From contig CAYRHS010000118.1 of the NCBI GenBank assembly GCA_964424125.1, forward strand, positions 1 through 9,742: a DNA stretch of 9,742 bases. The letters are read 5' to 3'. The notes beneath the pieces were generated by a model. That model ran no database searches. It was not told the origin of the DNA and was given only the letters and a program-made list of their open reading frames with translations. Positions 1 through 7,132 of the stretch are shown here, one piece after another. Numbering within the stretch: the stretch's first letter is position 1; every line of letters starts with the position of its first letter. Made by a program: the position numbers and the translations under genes. This DNA is from CAYRHS01 sp964424125 (GTDB taxonomy: Bacteria; Actinomycetota; Acidimicrobiia; IMCC26256; JAOSJL01).

Positions 1-16
1 CCGGTCCCGAAGCCCG

Positions 17-934
17 ATGGCTCACACCACACCCCTCTCCGAAGAGCTCGACCTGAGCGTCGTACTGCCCGTGTACAACGAGAAGGGCCACCTCCGCGCG
101 GAGATCGACCGCATTCGGGCCGCACTCGACGCCTCGTCCCTGCGCTACGAGATCATCATCGTCGACGACGGTTCCGACGACGGTTCGGGCGAGCAGCTGC
201 GGGAGATCGATGGGATCCGCCTCATCCGGTTCGCGCAGAACCGCGGCTCGGGATCGGCCCGGAGGGCGGGCACCCACGCTGCACGAGGCCGCGTCGTCGC
301 CTGGACCGACGCCGACATGACGTACCCGAACGAGCGGATCCCGGAACTCGTGAAGGAGCTCGAGGGCTACGACCAGGTGGTGGGAGCGCGTACGTCGGAG
401 CAAGGCACGGCGAAGCTGTTCCGCGTACCCGCGAAGTGGTTCATCCGCAAGCTCGCGAGCTTCCTCGTCGACAAGCCGATCCCCGACCTGAACTCGGGGC
501 TGCGAGTGTTCCGTCGCGACGTCGGCGACCAGTTCCTTCACCTGCTCCCTGCAGGCTTCTCCTGCGTGACGACCATCACGATGGCGTTCCTCGCGAACGG
601 CTACTCGATCAAGTACGTACCGATCGAGTACGCGGAGCGCTCGGGCCACTCGAAGTTCCACTGGTGGTCGGACACGCGGCGCTACCTCGTCCAGGTCATT
701 CGGCTCGTGCTCTCCTACAACCCACTGCGCGTCTTCTTGCCCGTCGGCATCGCATTGACCCTGTTGGGCGTGGGCAAACTCGCGTACGACTGGTTCGACA
801 AGGACTTCCGCCTCGCGGCCAACACGTTGGTGATCCTGTTCGCCGCGTTCCAGGTCTTCGCGATCGGGCTCCTGGCCGACCTGTTCGTGCGCCTGAGTCG
901 CCCGAAGGACTTCGTCGACCCGGCGGAGCTCTGA
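17..934 (+). CDS. GT2 glycosyltransferase, polyprenyl-phosphate sugar synthase (DPM1-like), membrane-anchored
   Basis: A 305-residue protein that probably transfers a sugar from a nucleotide donor to a polyprenyl phosphate at the inner face of the membrane. The N-terminal GT-A domain shows the GT2 signatures VVLPVYNE (15-22), VDDGSDDG (49-56) and the metal-binding region WTDADMTYP (96-104, DxD-type D98/D100). Two hydrophobic segments follow near residues 235-258 and 268-292, as in DPM1/GtrB-like enzymes with a C-terminal membrane anchor. The ATG at 17 is the first start in the window; only 16 nt precede it and no clear Shine-Dalgarno is visible, so a start further upstream cannot be excluded. 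The next gene starts one base after its stop, so they are probably co-transcribed. Family assignment is firm. The sugar (mannose, glucose or other) and acceptor cannot be read from the sequence. Confidence 0.88.
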   Translation: MAHTTPLSEELDLSVVLPVYNEKGHLRAEIDRIRAALDASSLRYEIIIVDDGSDDGSGEQLREIDGIRLIRFAQNRGSGSARRAGTHAARGRVVAWTDADMTYPNERIPELVKELEGYDQVVGARTSEQGTAKLFRVPAKWFIRKLASFLVDKPIPDLNSGLRVFRRDVGDQFLHLLPAGFSCVTTITMAFLANGYSIKYVPIEYAERSGHSKFHWWSDTRRYLVQVIRLVLSYNPLRVFLPVGIALTLLGVGKLAYDWFDKDFRLAANTLVILFAAFQVFAIGLLADLFVRLSRPKDFVDPAEL

Positions 935-935
935 C

Positions 936-1595
936 GTGGACATCCCGGTCGGCAACACCTCCGACAAGTACGACGCGAAGAACCCGCTGGTGCGTCGCCT
1001 CGTCGAGCGCTTCCTCCGCACGTTCGACGCAGCGCTGCCGTCTTCCCAGGCCTCGTTGGTGCTCGAGATCGGGGCCGGCGAGGGGGAGATCGCCACTCGC
1101 GTGCGTGGACGCTGGCCCGGAGCGCGTGTCGTCCCGCTCGATCTGCACGCACCCGAGATCGATCACGAGTGGCGCAGCCGGGGGCTTCTCGGCGCCTTCG
1201 GCGACGCGCACCGCCTGCCGTTCCCGGACAACGTCTTCGACCTCGTACTCGCGATCGAGGTGCTGGAGCACGTTCCCGATCCGGAGACTTCGCTCGGAGA
1301 GATCGCGCGGGTCGCTCGGGCCGACGTCGTCCTGTCCGTTCCTCGTGAACCCTGGTTCCGCGCCGGGAATCTCGCACGGGGGAAGTACGTCTCCGCATGG
1401 GGGAACACCCCCGGGCACCTTCAGCACTGGTCGAGCCGGTCGTTCGCCCACCTCGTCGGTCGGTACTTCGACGTCGTGTCAGTGCGGCGCCCGTTTCCCT
1501 GGACGCTCGTACGGGCCCGGGCGCTCCGCCCGGACCACCGCGTGGACGCCCGTGACAAATCCTCCGGGCTTCTGACGCCGGGGTCGGCGGGATGA
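936..1595 (+). CDS. class I SAM-dependent methyltransferase (Methyltransf_11-like)
   Basis: A 219-residue Rossmann-fold methyltransferase. Motif I is VLEIGAGEGEIA (42-53), the acidic end of strand beta2 is D69 in PLDLH, and the motif II/III region is LPFPDNVFDLVLAIEVLEHV (94-113), a typical Methyltransf_11 pattern. It begins with GTG at 936, one base after the preceding stop, with GGAG at 925-928 seven bases upstream. Its TGA overlaps the flippase ATG in an ATGA junction, so the three genes look translationally coupled. From its place between a lipid-linked glycosyltransferase and a flippase, the likely substrate is a sugar hydroxyl or lipid-linked glycan, but nothing in the sequence fixes this. 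A small-molecule role remains possible. The tail beyond about residue 195 is basic and lacks obvious motifs. Confidence 0.88.
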   Translation: MDIPVGNTSDKYDAKNPLVRRLVERFLRTFDAALPSSQASLVLEIGAGEGEIATRVRGRWPGARVVPLDLHAPEIDHEWRSRGLLGAFGDAHRLPFPDNVFDLVLAIEVLEHVPDPETSLGEIARVARADVVLSVPREPWFRAGNLARGKYVSAWGNTPGHLQHWSSRSFAHLVGRYFDVVSVRRPFPWTLVRARALRPDHRVDARDKSSGLLTPGSAG

Positions 1596-2932
1596 ACCCT
1601 GCTCGTCGCCGCGTCGCCGTGAACCGGACTCGCAGCCCCCTCCCCGAGGGCACGCTGACCGTCGGCGGCGGTCTTCTCACCGCAGGTATCGCCGCCTACG
1701 GCTTCATCGTCGTCTCCGCGCGCGCGCTGGGAACCGAGGAGACGGCGGGGCTCTCGGCGCTGTGGGCGCTCGTCTTCATCCTCGGCCCGGGCGTGTTCCT
1801 CCCACTCGAGCAAGAGGTCGCGCGAGCCCTCGCACACCGGCGAGCACAAGGCCTCGGTGGTGGACCGCTCGTGCGCCGCGCCCTCGCGCTCGGGGCAATC
1901 CTGGCGGGCGTGCTGGTCGTGGCCGCGCTGGCTGCGGCCACGTTCTTGATCGATCACCTCTTCGACGGCCAGACGATGCTGCTCGTCGGGCTGATCGTGG
2001 GCGTGATCGCCTTCTACCTCCAGCACCTCACACGCGGCACATTGTCGGGGAACGGCCGTTTCGGCGCCTACGGGCTCCTCCTCGGCTCCGAAGGCGTCGT
2101 GCGCCTCATCGGTTGCGTGGCGCTCGCGGTCGCCGGTGTCGCCTTCGCCGGGCCGTACGGGCTCGTGCTCGGCCTCGCGCCGCTGGTGGCGACCGGGATC
2201 GCGCTCTTGGGCCAGCACGACCTGATCACACCCGGACCCGAAGCCCCCTGGTCCGAACTCTCGACCCATCTCGGCTGGCTGCTCGCGGGGTCAGTCCTCG
2301 CCCAGACGCTGGCCTACGCGGCCATCGTCGCCGTGAACGTGCTGGCCTCGCCGAGCGAGACGTCGGATGCCGGCCGCTTCTTCACCGCGTCGCTCGTGAC
2401 TCGCATCCCCATCCTCCTCTTCCAGGCCGTGCAGGCCGCGCTGCTCCCGAAGCTCGCCGGCCTGGCAGGTGCGGGCAAGCACGTCGAGTTCCGTGCCGGG
2501 CTCCGCCGACTCCTCATGCTGGTGGCGGCGGTGACGGTCCTCGGCGTCGGGGCGTCGTTCGCCATCGGACCGTGGGCCGTCGGAGTCCTCTTCGGGAGTG
2601 AGTTCTCCGCGACGCTCAGCCGGACCGACCTCGCGCTCCTCGCGCTCGGAAGCTGCCTGTTCATCGCCGCGATGACCCTTGCCCAGGCCCTCATCGCGCT
2701 TTCCGGTCACAGCCGGGCGGCGTTCGGTTGGGGGGCGGGCGTCCTCGCGTTCCTCGTGGTGACCGCGCTCGGGAGCGATCTGTTCCTCCGCGCCGAGCTC
2801 GGCTTCGTCGCCGGCGCGCTGGTGTCGGTGGCGTGCATGAGCCTGTTCCTGTCGAGCCGGATGCAACGGGCGACACCGGCCACCGCCGAGTCGTTCGTGA
2901 AAGGGATCGAGCACGAACCCCTCGAGCTCTGA
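1592..2932 (+). CDS. MOP-superfamily polysaccharide flippase (Wzx-like), 12 TM
   Basis: A 446-residue integral membrane protein with about 12 hydrophobic segments. The first lies near residues 22-45 and the last close to residues 400-422, with a longer hydrophilic break in the middle after LLGQHDLITPGPEAP, dividing it 6+6 as expected of MOP flippases. The stretch RIPILLFQAVQAALLPKLA near the start of the second half resembles the Wzx/MurJ core. It would flip a lipid-linked oligosaccharide across the membrane. The ATG at 1592 overlaps the methyltransferase stop by four bases. An arginine-rich N-terminus precedes TM1, consistent with a cytoplasmic N-terminus. The gene ends 19 nt from the convergent amidase gene. 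MurJ itself is unlikely given the context and the absence of recognisable MurJ-specific motifs. Substrate unknown. Confidence 0.82.
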   Translation: MNPARRRVAVNRTRSPLPEGTLTVGGGLLTAGIAAYGFIVVSARALGTEETAGLSALWALVFILGPGVFLPLEQEVARALAHRRAQGLGGGPLVRRALALGAILAGVLVVAALAAATFLIDHLFDGQTMLLVGLIVGVIAFYLQHLTRGTLSGNGRFGAYGLLLGSEGVVRLIGCVALAVAGVAFAGPYGLVLGLAPLVATGIALLGQHDLITPGPEAPWSELSTHLGWLLAGSVLAQTLAYAAIVAVNVLASPSETSDAGRFFTASLVTRIPILLFQAVQAALLPKLAGLAGAGKHVEFRAGLRRLLMLVAAVTVLGVGASFAIGPWAVGVLFGSEFSATLSRTDLALLALGSCLFIAAMTLAQALIALSGHSRAAFGWGAGVLAFLVVTALGSDLFLRAELGFVAGALVSVACMSLFLSSRMQRATPATAESFVKGIEHEPLEL

Positions 2933-2948
2933 GCGGAGCAGCCCCGCT
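2932..2948. terminator. short hairpin between convergent genes
   Basis: The arms AGCGG (2932-2936) and CCGCT (2944-2948) form a perfect 5-bp stem with a 7-nt loop. It starts in the flippase stop codon and ends four bases before the amidase stop codon. There is no T-tract on either side, so it could at most be a weak or factor-assisted bidirectional terminator. This is a low-certainty call from sequence alone. Confidence 0.3.
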
Positions 2949-2951
2949 ACG

Positions 2952-4670
2952 TCAGCCGATCGCGGCGGCGCCGTCGTTGCGCAACCCGACGTAGCCGCCG
3001 CTCAGCTCCGAGTAGAAGAGCCCGACCCAGCGATCGACCTTCGCGTAGCCGAGGTTCCCCGAGGCGCGCATGTTCCCGCGGTTGTGCACCCCGCCGTACC
3101 CATCCAGCGTCGCATAGCCGCTCCCGTCGGCGCGGACGGTGAGGTCGCGGGCGATGTTCCAGTTCGGCCAGTACTTGCCACCGTGGTTCTGGGCGCCGTT
3201 GCGCTGGTGGATACCACCCAGACCGTCGAGGATGTAGACGCCGCCGTTCTGGTCCATCTCGACGTCCTTGGCGATGTCCCATCCGTGCCAGTACGGACCA
3301 GCGACGCGCGCCGCGGTCCCCCGGGTGTGCACCGCGCCGAACCCGTCGAGCACCAACAGGCCCTTGCCGTCAGGGGTGATCTCGATCGCGCGGGCGATGT
3401 CCCAGTAGAGCCAGAACGGTCCTTGGAGCGTCTTCATCGTCCCCTGGTTGGCCGATCCGTACTTGTGGAGGCCCCCCCACCCGTCCAGGACGATGTAGCC
3501 CTTCCCGTCAGGCATGGCGGCGATGTCGCGGGCGATGTCGCCGGTGAACGTCGGACTTCCGTAGTCCGGCGCCAGGATGGGTTCGACCCTTCCCGTGCCG
3601 TCGAGCTCCCACCAGCCTCCGTAGATCGGGCGCTCCTCGATGGCTCGGTAGTCGTCCATGTTGACCGCGATGATCCACGCGAGCTCTTCCCGCAAGCTCG
3701 GGAGCTGCGCATAGGCGTACTGTCCCGGACAGGTCGTCTGGTTCACGTCCCGGTGCCCGACGACGTTGCGGATCGTCTTGCCGTTCTGCGTGGTGAAGCC
3801 GAGCGGGTTGACATGGTGGAGCCCGAGCTTCCAGGCGAGCAGCTTGCGCAGCGACGACCGCTCGGCCGCCGAGACCCCGGCCGTCTCGTGGTTGCCAATG
3901 AGCGCGACGCCGGTGCTGTTGGTGTTGAACGGCGCCGCGTGGGCCCCGACGGTGGTGCTCGTGATGCCGCCCGCGCGGCCCTCGTACACCGTTCCGTATT
4001 TGTCGACGAGGAAGTTGTAACCGATCCCGCACCATCCGAGCGAGATGTGGTAGGCGTCGATGCCGCGCACGACCGCGGCGCCGTTCGAGTAGTTGTTCGA
4101 TCCCGCGGTGTGGTGCACGACCGCGAACTTCACGCTGCTCGCCACGTCCGGCGCGCACGGTGGTGGCTGCGCTCCCCACTGTGCCCGCGTGACGATCCCG
4201 GGTTGCGGGGGAATCGCGGCGGCGCTGTCATCCGGATACGTGACCTCGGGCGAATCGACGTCGACGAGCTCGACGTCGGACGCCTCACCTGCGGCGAGAC
4301 GAACACGGACCGCAGTCGCGTCACCGAGCCACACGGGCTCGGAAGCCTGGCCCGCAGCAGCCGCGCGCTGTGACTCCTCCGTGCCCGGATCGGGGCCACC
4401 ATCCGGAGGGCCTGCTTCGAAGGCGGGTTCCCACTCGCCGTCCTCGTTGCGCGCTTCGACGGTGAAGGTGGCGTCGGGATCACCCTCCCACTTGACGCCC
4501 ACGAGGTCGGTCTCGGTCTCGACCTGGACGCCCCAACCCTGCTCGACGGGCCCGCTGGTGAGCTGGACCTCGTCGACCCGCGCTTCGGGATCGAGATCGC
4601 CGCCCGGGTCGACCTGTGGGTACAGCACCAACGCGAACGCCAGCACCGGAACGATCAACAGTCGCCGCAT
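2952..4670 (-). CDS. secreted PGRP/N-acetylmuramoyl-L-alanine amidase with C-terminal propeller-like repeats
   Basis: A 572-residue exported protein. ATG at 4670 is chosen because it opens a signal peptide (MRRLLIVPVLAFALVLYP, charged n-region then hydrophobic core) and has GAGG at 4677-4680 six bases upstream; the frame stays open further upstream but would bury the signal peptide. Residues about 25-150 form an acidic domain of unknown role. Residues 158-335 are an amidase_2/PGRP domain beginning GIVTRAQWGA, with predicted zinc ligands H186 (VVHHTAG), H306 (GHRD) and C314 (TCPG), plus Y218 (GYNF), matching the T7-lysozyme-type set. The T7 Lys128 position is T312, as in many PGRPs. The enzyme should therefore cleave the MurNAc-L-Ala bond outside the membrane. 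Residues 347-565 hold four clear repeats and degenerate ends, likely a beta-propeller for wall or glycan binding. It is transcribed away from the GT4 unit and converges on the flippase. Confidence 0.9.
   Translation of the reverse strand: MRRLLIVPVLAFALVLYPQVDPGGDLDPEARVDEVQLTSGPVEQGWGVQVETETDLVGVKWEGDPDATFTVEARNEDGEWEPAFEAGPPDGGPDPGTEESQRAAAAGQASEPVWLGDATAVRVRLAAGEASDVELVDVDSPEVTYPDDSAAAIPPQPGIVTRAQWGAQPPPCAPDVASSVKFAVVHHTAGSNNYSNGAAVVRGIDAYHISLGWCGIGYNFLVDKYGTVYEGRAGGITSTTVGAHAAPFNTNSTGVALIGNHETAGVSAAERSSLRKLLAWKLGLHHVNPLGFTTQNGKTIRNVVGHRDVNQTTCPGQYAYAQLPSLREELAWIIAVNMDDYRAIEERPIYGGWWELDGTGRVEPILAPDYGSPTFTGDIARDIAAMPDGKGYIVLDGWGGLHKYGSANQGTMKTLQGPFWLYWDIARAIEITPDGKGLLVLDGFGAVHTRGTAARVAGPYWHGWDIAKDVEMDQNGGVYILDGLGGIHQRNGAQNHGGKYWPNWNIARDLTVRADGSGYATLDGYGGVHNRGNMRASGNLGYAKVDRWVGLFYSELSGGYVGLRNDGAAAIG
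2991..3557 (-). repeat. tandem ~41-residue coding repeats (propeller-like) in the amidase C-terminus
   Basis: Four well-conserved units and a degenerate fifth are seen in the encoded protein. Each follows a pattern of GPYW..WDIARD, a short spacer, DGKGY.VLDG, then GGVH.RG. The best units cover residues about 377-415, 416-456, 457-497 and 498-538; the fifth (about 539-572) keeps only VDRW and GGYVGL. A matching half unit, GGWWELDGTGRVEPI, precedes the array at residues 351-365. The echo is also visible in the DNA as repeated gggcgatgt blocks. The four-strand WD-like length suits a propeller blade, but the fold is inferred. Confidence 0.75.
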
Positions 4671-4672
4671 GA

Positions 4673-4680
4673 CCTGCCTC
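4673..4680 (-). promoter_or_regulatory. ribosome binding site supporting the amidase start at 4670
   Basis: On the minus strand the sequence GAGGCAGG precedes ATG, with GAGG six bases from it. This decides the start in favour of 4670 over in-frame starts up to 5003, which would bury the signal peptide. Confidence 0.6.
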
Positions 4681-4899
4681 GTCGCTAGGGGCCGGGCCTG
4701 CGGCGCCCGGCTCGGGTTCGGTGCTCCACCCGGGCGATAGCTTCGCGCGCCCGCCGGGGCACGAGGGACTTCCCCCGTCGTCGATTCCATGGGTCGGCAT
4801 CCGAGCCCCCGTCCTTGAACGCCTGGCGCTATCCCGACGGTTACGGTGACGGGCGGACCCAGGGTGCGAAGGGCGCTTGCACCCGATCTCGACCCCTTC

Positions 4900-4904
4900 A
4901 GGAG
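4900..4904 (+). promoter_or_regulatory. Shine-Dalgarno deciding the GTG start at 4915
   Basis: AGGAG lies ten bases upstream of the GTG at 4915. That start gives a protein beginning (M)LRVAVDGTPLL, the usual first beta-strand of GT4 enzymes and like the starts of the two following paralogues. The earlier GTG at 4846 would add 23 residues with no family match. Confidence 0.65.
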
Positions 4905-4914
4905 CGCTGCATCC

Positions 4915-6027
4915 GTGCTACGTGTGGCCGTCGACGGCACCCCTCTGCTGGGCACCCGGACGGGCGTGGCCCGACTCGTGCGCGGACTCCTCACCGCGCT
5001 CACCGCGCGAGATGACCTGGCCCTGACCGCTTACGCGGTCACGCTCCGGGGCGCCAGGGAGCTCGCCGACGTGGTCCCGGAGGGGGTCCGGGCGGCCAGT
5101 CGACCGTTCCCGGCTCGCCTGGTGCGAGCCGTCTGGGACCGCGGCCTCGGTCCCGGCGTCTCGCGCTGGACCGGTCCCGTCGACGTGGTCCACGCCACCA
5201 ACTTCATCGCACCGCCGGTCCGGCTCCCCACGCTCGTGACCGTCCACGACCTGACCGTCGTCCGGTTCCCCGAGCTCTGCGCGCGCGACACGTTGCGCTA
5301 TCCGCACGCGATCCGGCGCGCGCTCGCGAGCCGCGCGCGGATCCACACGACGACCCGCTTCGTCGCCGACGAGATCGCCGAGCATTTCGACGTGCCAGCG
5401 GAAGAGATCGTGTGCATTCCCCCCGGCCTGGACGAGGAGTCGCGCGGTGACCCCGCGAGCGGACGGCGGACGGCGGACGCGGATCGCTACGTCCTCGCGC
5501 TCGGGACGATCGAGCCGCGCAAGAACTTGCCCCGCCTCGTGGAGGCGTTCGACCAGATCGCCGAACGGGACCGGACGTTGCATCTCGTCGTTGCCGGGCC
5601 CGATGGCTGGGGCGCCAACGCGTTCACGAGCGCGGTCGACGACGCCCGGCACCGCGACCGGATCGTGCGTCTCGGGTACGTGACGGGCGACGAGCGGCGC
5701 GACCTGCTGGCCGGGGCACGCGTCTTCGCGTACCCGTCGATCTACGAGGGCTTCGGCTTCCCGGCCCTGGAGGCGATGCAGGCGAGCGTGCCGGTCGTCG
5801 CCGGCCGCGCCGGGGCGCTCCCCGAGGTTCTGGGCGACGCCGCCGAGTTCGCCGAGCCCGACGACCCGACGGACCTCGCGACCACGATCGAGCGGGTCGT
5901 CGGGGACGAGGAATGCCGTCGCCGTCTCGTCGCGGCCGGAGCCGAACGGGTGCGCCGCTACCGCTGGAGCCGGTCCGCGCCCGCCTTCGCCGATGCCTAC
6001 CGCACGCTCGTCGAGGAGCGCTCGTGA
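4915..6027 (+). CDS. GT4 family glycosyltransferase (first of three paralogues)
   Basis: A 370-residue retaining GT-B glycosyltransferase, probably cytoplasmic or membrane-peripheral, adding one sugar from a nucleotide donor to a growing surface glycan. The N-terminal domain contains VVHATNF and TVHDLTVVRFPE, with the conserved His of GT4 enzymes. The C-terminal donor-binding domain has GTIEPRKN (EPRK at 200-203), AGPDGWG, and the EX7E motif in YEGFGFPALEAM (E278 and E286), followed by GALPEVLGDAA. It ends in a YRWSRSAPAFADAY element shared with its neighbours. The start at GTG 4915 is supported by AGGAG. Its stop overlaps the next gene in a GTGA junction, giving translational coupling. Resembles mannosyl- or rhamnosyltransferases of O-antigen type, but donor and linkage cannot be assigned. 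The first gene of the plus-strand unit. Confidence 0.88.
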   Translation: MLRVAVDGTPLLGTRTGVARLVRGLLTALTARDDLALTAYAVTLRGARELADVVPEGVRAASRPFPARLVRAVWDRGLGPGVSRWTGPVDVVHATNFIAPPVRLPTLVTVHDLTVVRFPELCARDTLRYPHAIRRALASRARIHTTTRFVADEIAEHFDVPAEEIVCIPPGLDEESRGDPASGRRTADADRYVLALGTIEPRKNLPRLVEAFDQIAERDRTLHLVVAGPDGWGANAFTSAVDDARHRDRIVRLGYVTGDERRDLLAGARVFAYPSIYEGFGFPALEAMQASVPVVAGRAGALPEVLGDAAEFAEPDDPTDLATTIERVVGDEECRRRLVAAGAERVRRYRWSRSAPAFADAYRTLVEERS

Positions 6028-7088
6028 GAGTCGGCCTCCACGTGGGCCAGCTCGCGCAGCCGGTCCCGGGCGGGATCGGTCGCTACATCTGGGCGTTGCT
6101 CGACGCGCTCCCGGCGGCGGGGTGCGACGTCCTGCCCTTCGCTGCAGGGCGCATCTCCGACCCACCCGCGGGCCTCGTCGACCTCGGATGGCCTCGGGGA
6201 CCGTGGCGCTACCAGGCCTGGCACCGGTTGCGAAGACCCCGGGTCCGGCTGGCGGTCGACCTCGTGCATGCGCCGAGCCTGGCGGTCCCCCCGGCCACGC
6301 CCCTCGTCGTCACGATCCACGACCTCGCGTTCCGCAACGTCCCCGACGCTTCCACGCCTCGCGGTCGCAAGTTCCACGAGCAGGGCCTCGGGCTGGCGCG
6401 TCGGCACGCGGACGCGATCGTCGTACCCTCGCACTTCACCGCGGGCCAGCTCGTCGATGCCGGCTTCGACGAAGGCCGGATCAGCGTCGCCCCGCACGGA
6501 AGCACGCCCGTGGGATCGCGCAACGATGCCGATCTCGATACGGTTCTCGCCTCGCTCGGGCTCGAACGGCCGTTCGTGCTCTCGGTCGGGACCGTCGAGC
6601 CCCGCAAGGGCTTCGACGTCGCGGCCGCGGCGGTGCGCGCACTCCCCGGCAACGCGTCACCGACGCTCGTGATCGCGGGACCGCCGGGGTGGGGTGTGGT
6701 CGAGGGTCTCCGTGGGCCGAAGGTTCGACTCCTGGGCGCGGTCGGCGACGGGATCCTCGACGCGTTGTATCGGACTGCGGTCGCGTGCGTGATCCCGTCA
6801 CGCGACGAGGGATTCGGCTTCCCGGTGTTGGAAGCCATGGCGCGCGGCTGTCCGGTGATCGCGGCCGACGCCGGAGCGCTTCCGGAGATCCTGGGTGACG
6901 CGGGACTGCTCGTCCCGCCCGACGACGTCGACGCGCTGGCCGCAGCGCTTCGTTCTGTCGCCGACGACCCCCGCTACTGCGACGAGCTCGCCACCCGCGG
7001 CCGATCTCGCGCCGCGTCCTTCACCTGGCAGAAGAGCGCGACCGCACACCGAGCCGCGTACGACACCGCGATCCGGTCCCACCGTTGA
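6024..7088 (+). CDS. GT4 family glycosyltransferase (second paralogue)
   Basis: A 354-residue GT-B glycosyltransferase. It starts at GTG 6024, overlapping the previous stop by four bases, with GAGGAG at 6013-6018 five bases upstream; the frame stays open further upstream but is out of register with any homology. Visible motifs are GGIGRYIW near residue 16 (glycine-rich acceptor loop), LVHAPSLAVPP, TIHDLAFRNVP, GTVEPRKGF (EPRK from residue 192), AGPPGWG and EX7E in DEGFGFPVLEAM (E262, E270), then GALPEILGDAGLLVPPDD. It ends with FTWQKSATAHRAAY, the same C-terminal helix as the other two. Shorter than its siblings, with a shorter region between strands, but no key motif is lost. Role: a further sugar addition in the same glycan, by inference from context. 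A 33-nt gap with a hairpin follows. Confidence 0.87.
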   Translation: MRVGLHVGQLAQPVPGGIGRYIWALLDALPAAGCDVLPFAAGRISDPPAGLVDLGWPRGPWRYQAWHRLRRPRVRLAVDLVHAPSLAVPPATPLVVTIHDLAFRNVPDASTPRGRKFHEQGLGLARRHADAIVVPSHFTAGQLVDAGFDEGRISVAPHGSTPVGSRNDADLDTVLASLGLERPFVLSVGTVEPRKGFDVAAAAVRALPGNASPTLVIAGPPGWGVVEGLRGPKVRLLGAVGDGILDALYRTAVACVIPSRDEGFGFPVLEAMARGCPVIAADAGALPEILGDAGLLVPPDDVDALAAALRSVADDPRYCDELATRGRSRAASFTWQKSATAHRAAYDTAIRSHR

Positions 7089-7089
7089 T

Positions 7090-7132
7090 GATGCGTTCCT
7101 CACGCGTCATATTCGACGCTCATGAACGCATC
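7090..7132 (+). other. nested inverted repeat across the start of the third GT4 gene
   Basis: The outer arms GATGCGTTC (7090-7098) and GAACGCATC (7124-7132) are perfect 9-bp complements. Inside them GCGTC (7104-7108) and GACGC (7115-7119) form a second 5-bp stem with a 6-nt loop. The structure fills the only sizeable gap in the four-gene unit and sequesters the first codons from the ATG at 7122. With no T-tract it is not a classical terminator. It may modulate translation or mRNA stability. Confidence 0.5.

Larger units (their letters stand above)
4671..4914. promoter_or_regulatory. divergent intergenic region (amidase / GT4 operon)
   Basis: This 244-nt stretch separates two divergently transcribed genes and so should hold promoters for both. 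It contains a perfect 7-bp inverted repeat GCCGGGC/GCCCGGC (4691-4697, 4705-4711; loop 7), which would lie in the amidase 5' leader. TTGAAC at 4815-4820 could be a -35 element for the plus-strand unit, but the downstream candidate -10 elements are poorly spaced. I see no convincing promoter or known operator. A GTG at 4846 opens the GT4 frame earlier but has no Shine-Dalgarno. Confidence 0.4.

Noticed and set aside
436..1575. 379-residue plus-strand frame across the GT2 and methyltransferase genes
   Set aside because: It runs out of frame through two recognised genes and is dominated by Arg/Pro/Ser.
2991..3557. CRISPR-like or non-coding tandem repeat
   Set aside because: The periodicity is a protein repeat of about 123 nt in frame with the amidase. 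There are no short identical repeats with unique spacers.
3084..4373. 429-residue open frame on the plus strand opposite the amidase
   Set aside because: It is antisense to a protein with clear domain motifs, has Arg/Val/Asp-rich low-information composition and matches no family. A by-product of high GC.
4815..4847. sigma70-type promoter TTGAAC with TACGGT
   Set aside because: The spacing between the two hexamers is 21 nt, too long, and other -10 candidates are poor. Mentioned only as a possible -35.
4671..5003. N-terminal extension of the amidase frame
   Set aside because: It would bury the signal peptide behind about 110 residues, overlap the divergent GT4 gene, and lacks the Shine-Dalgarno seen before 4670.
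4918..6165. 415-residue open frame on the minus strand opposite the first GT4 gene
   Set aside because: The opposite strand carries all GT4 motifs. This frame is Arg/Gly/Pro-rich without any domain.
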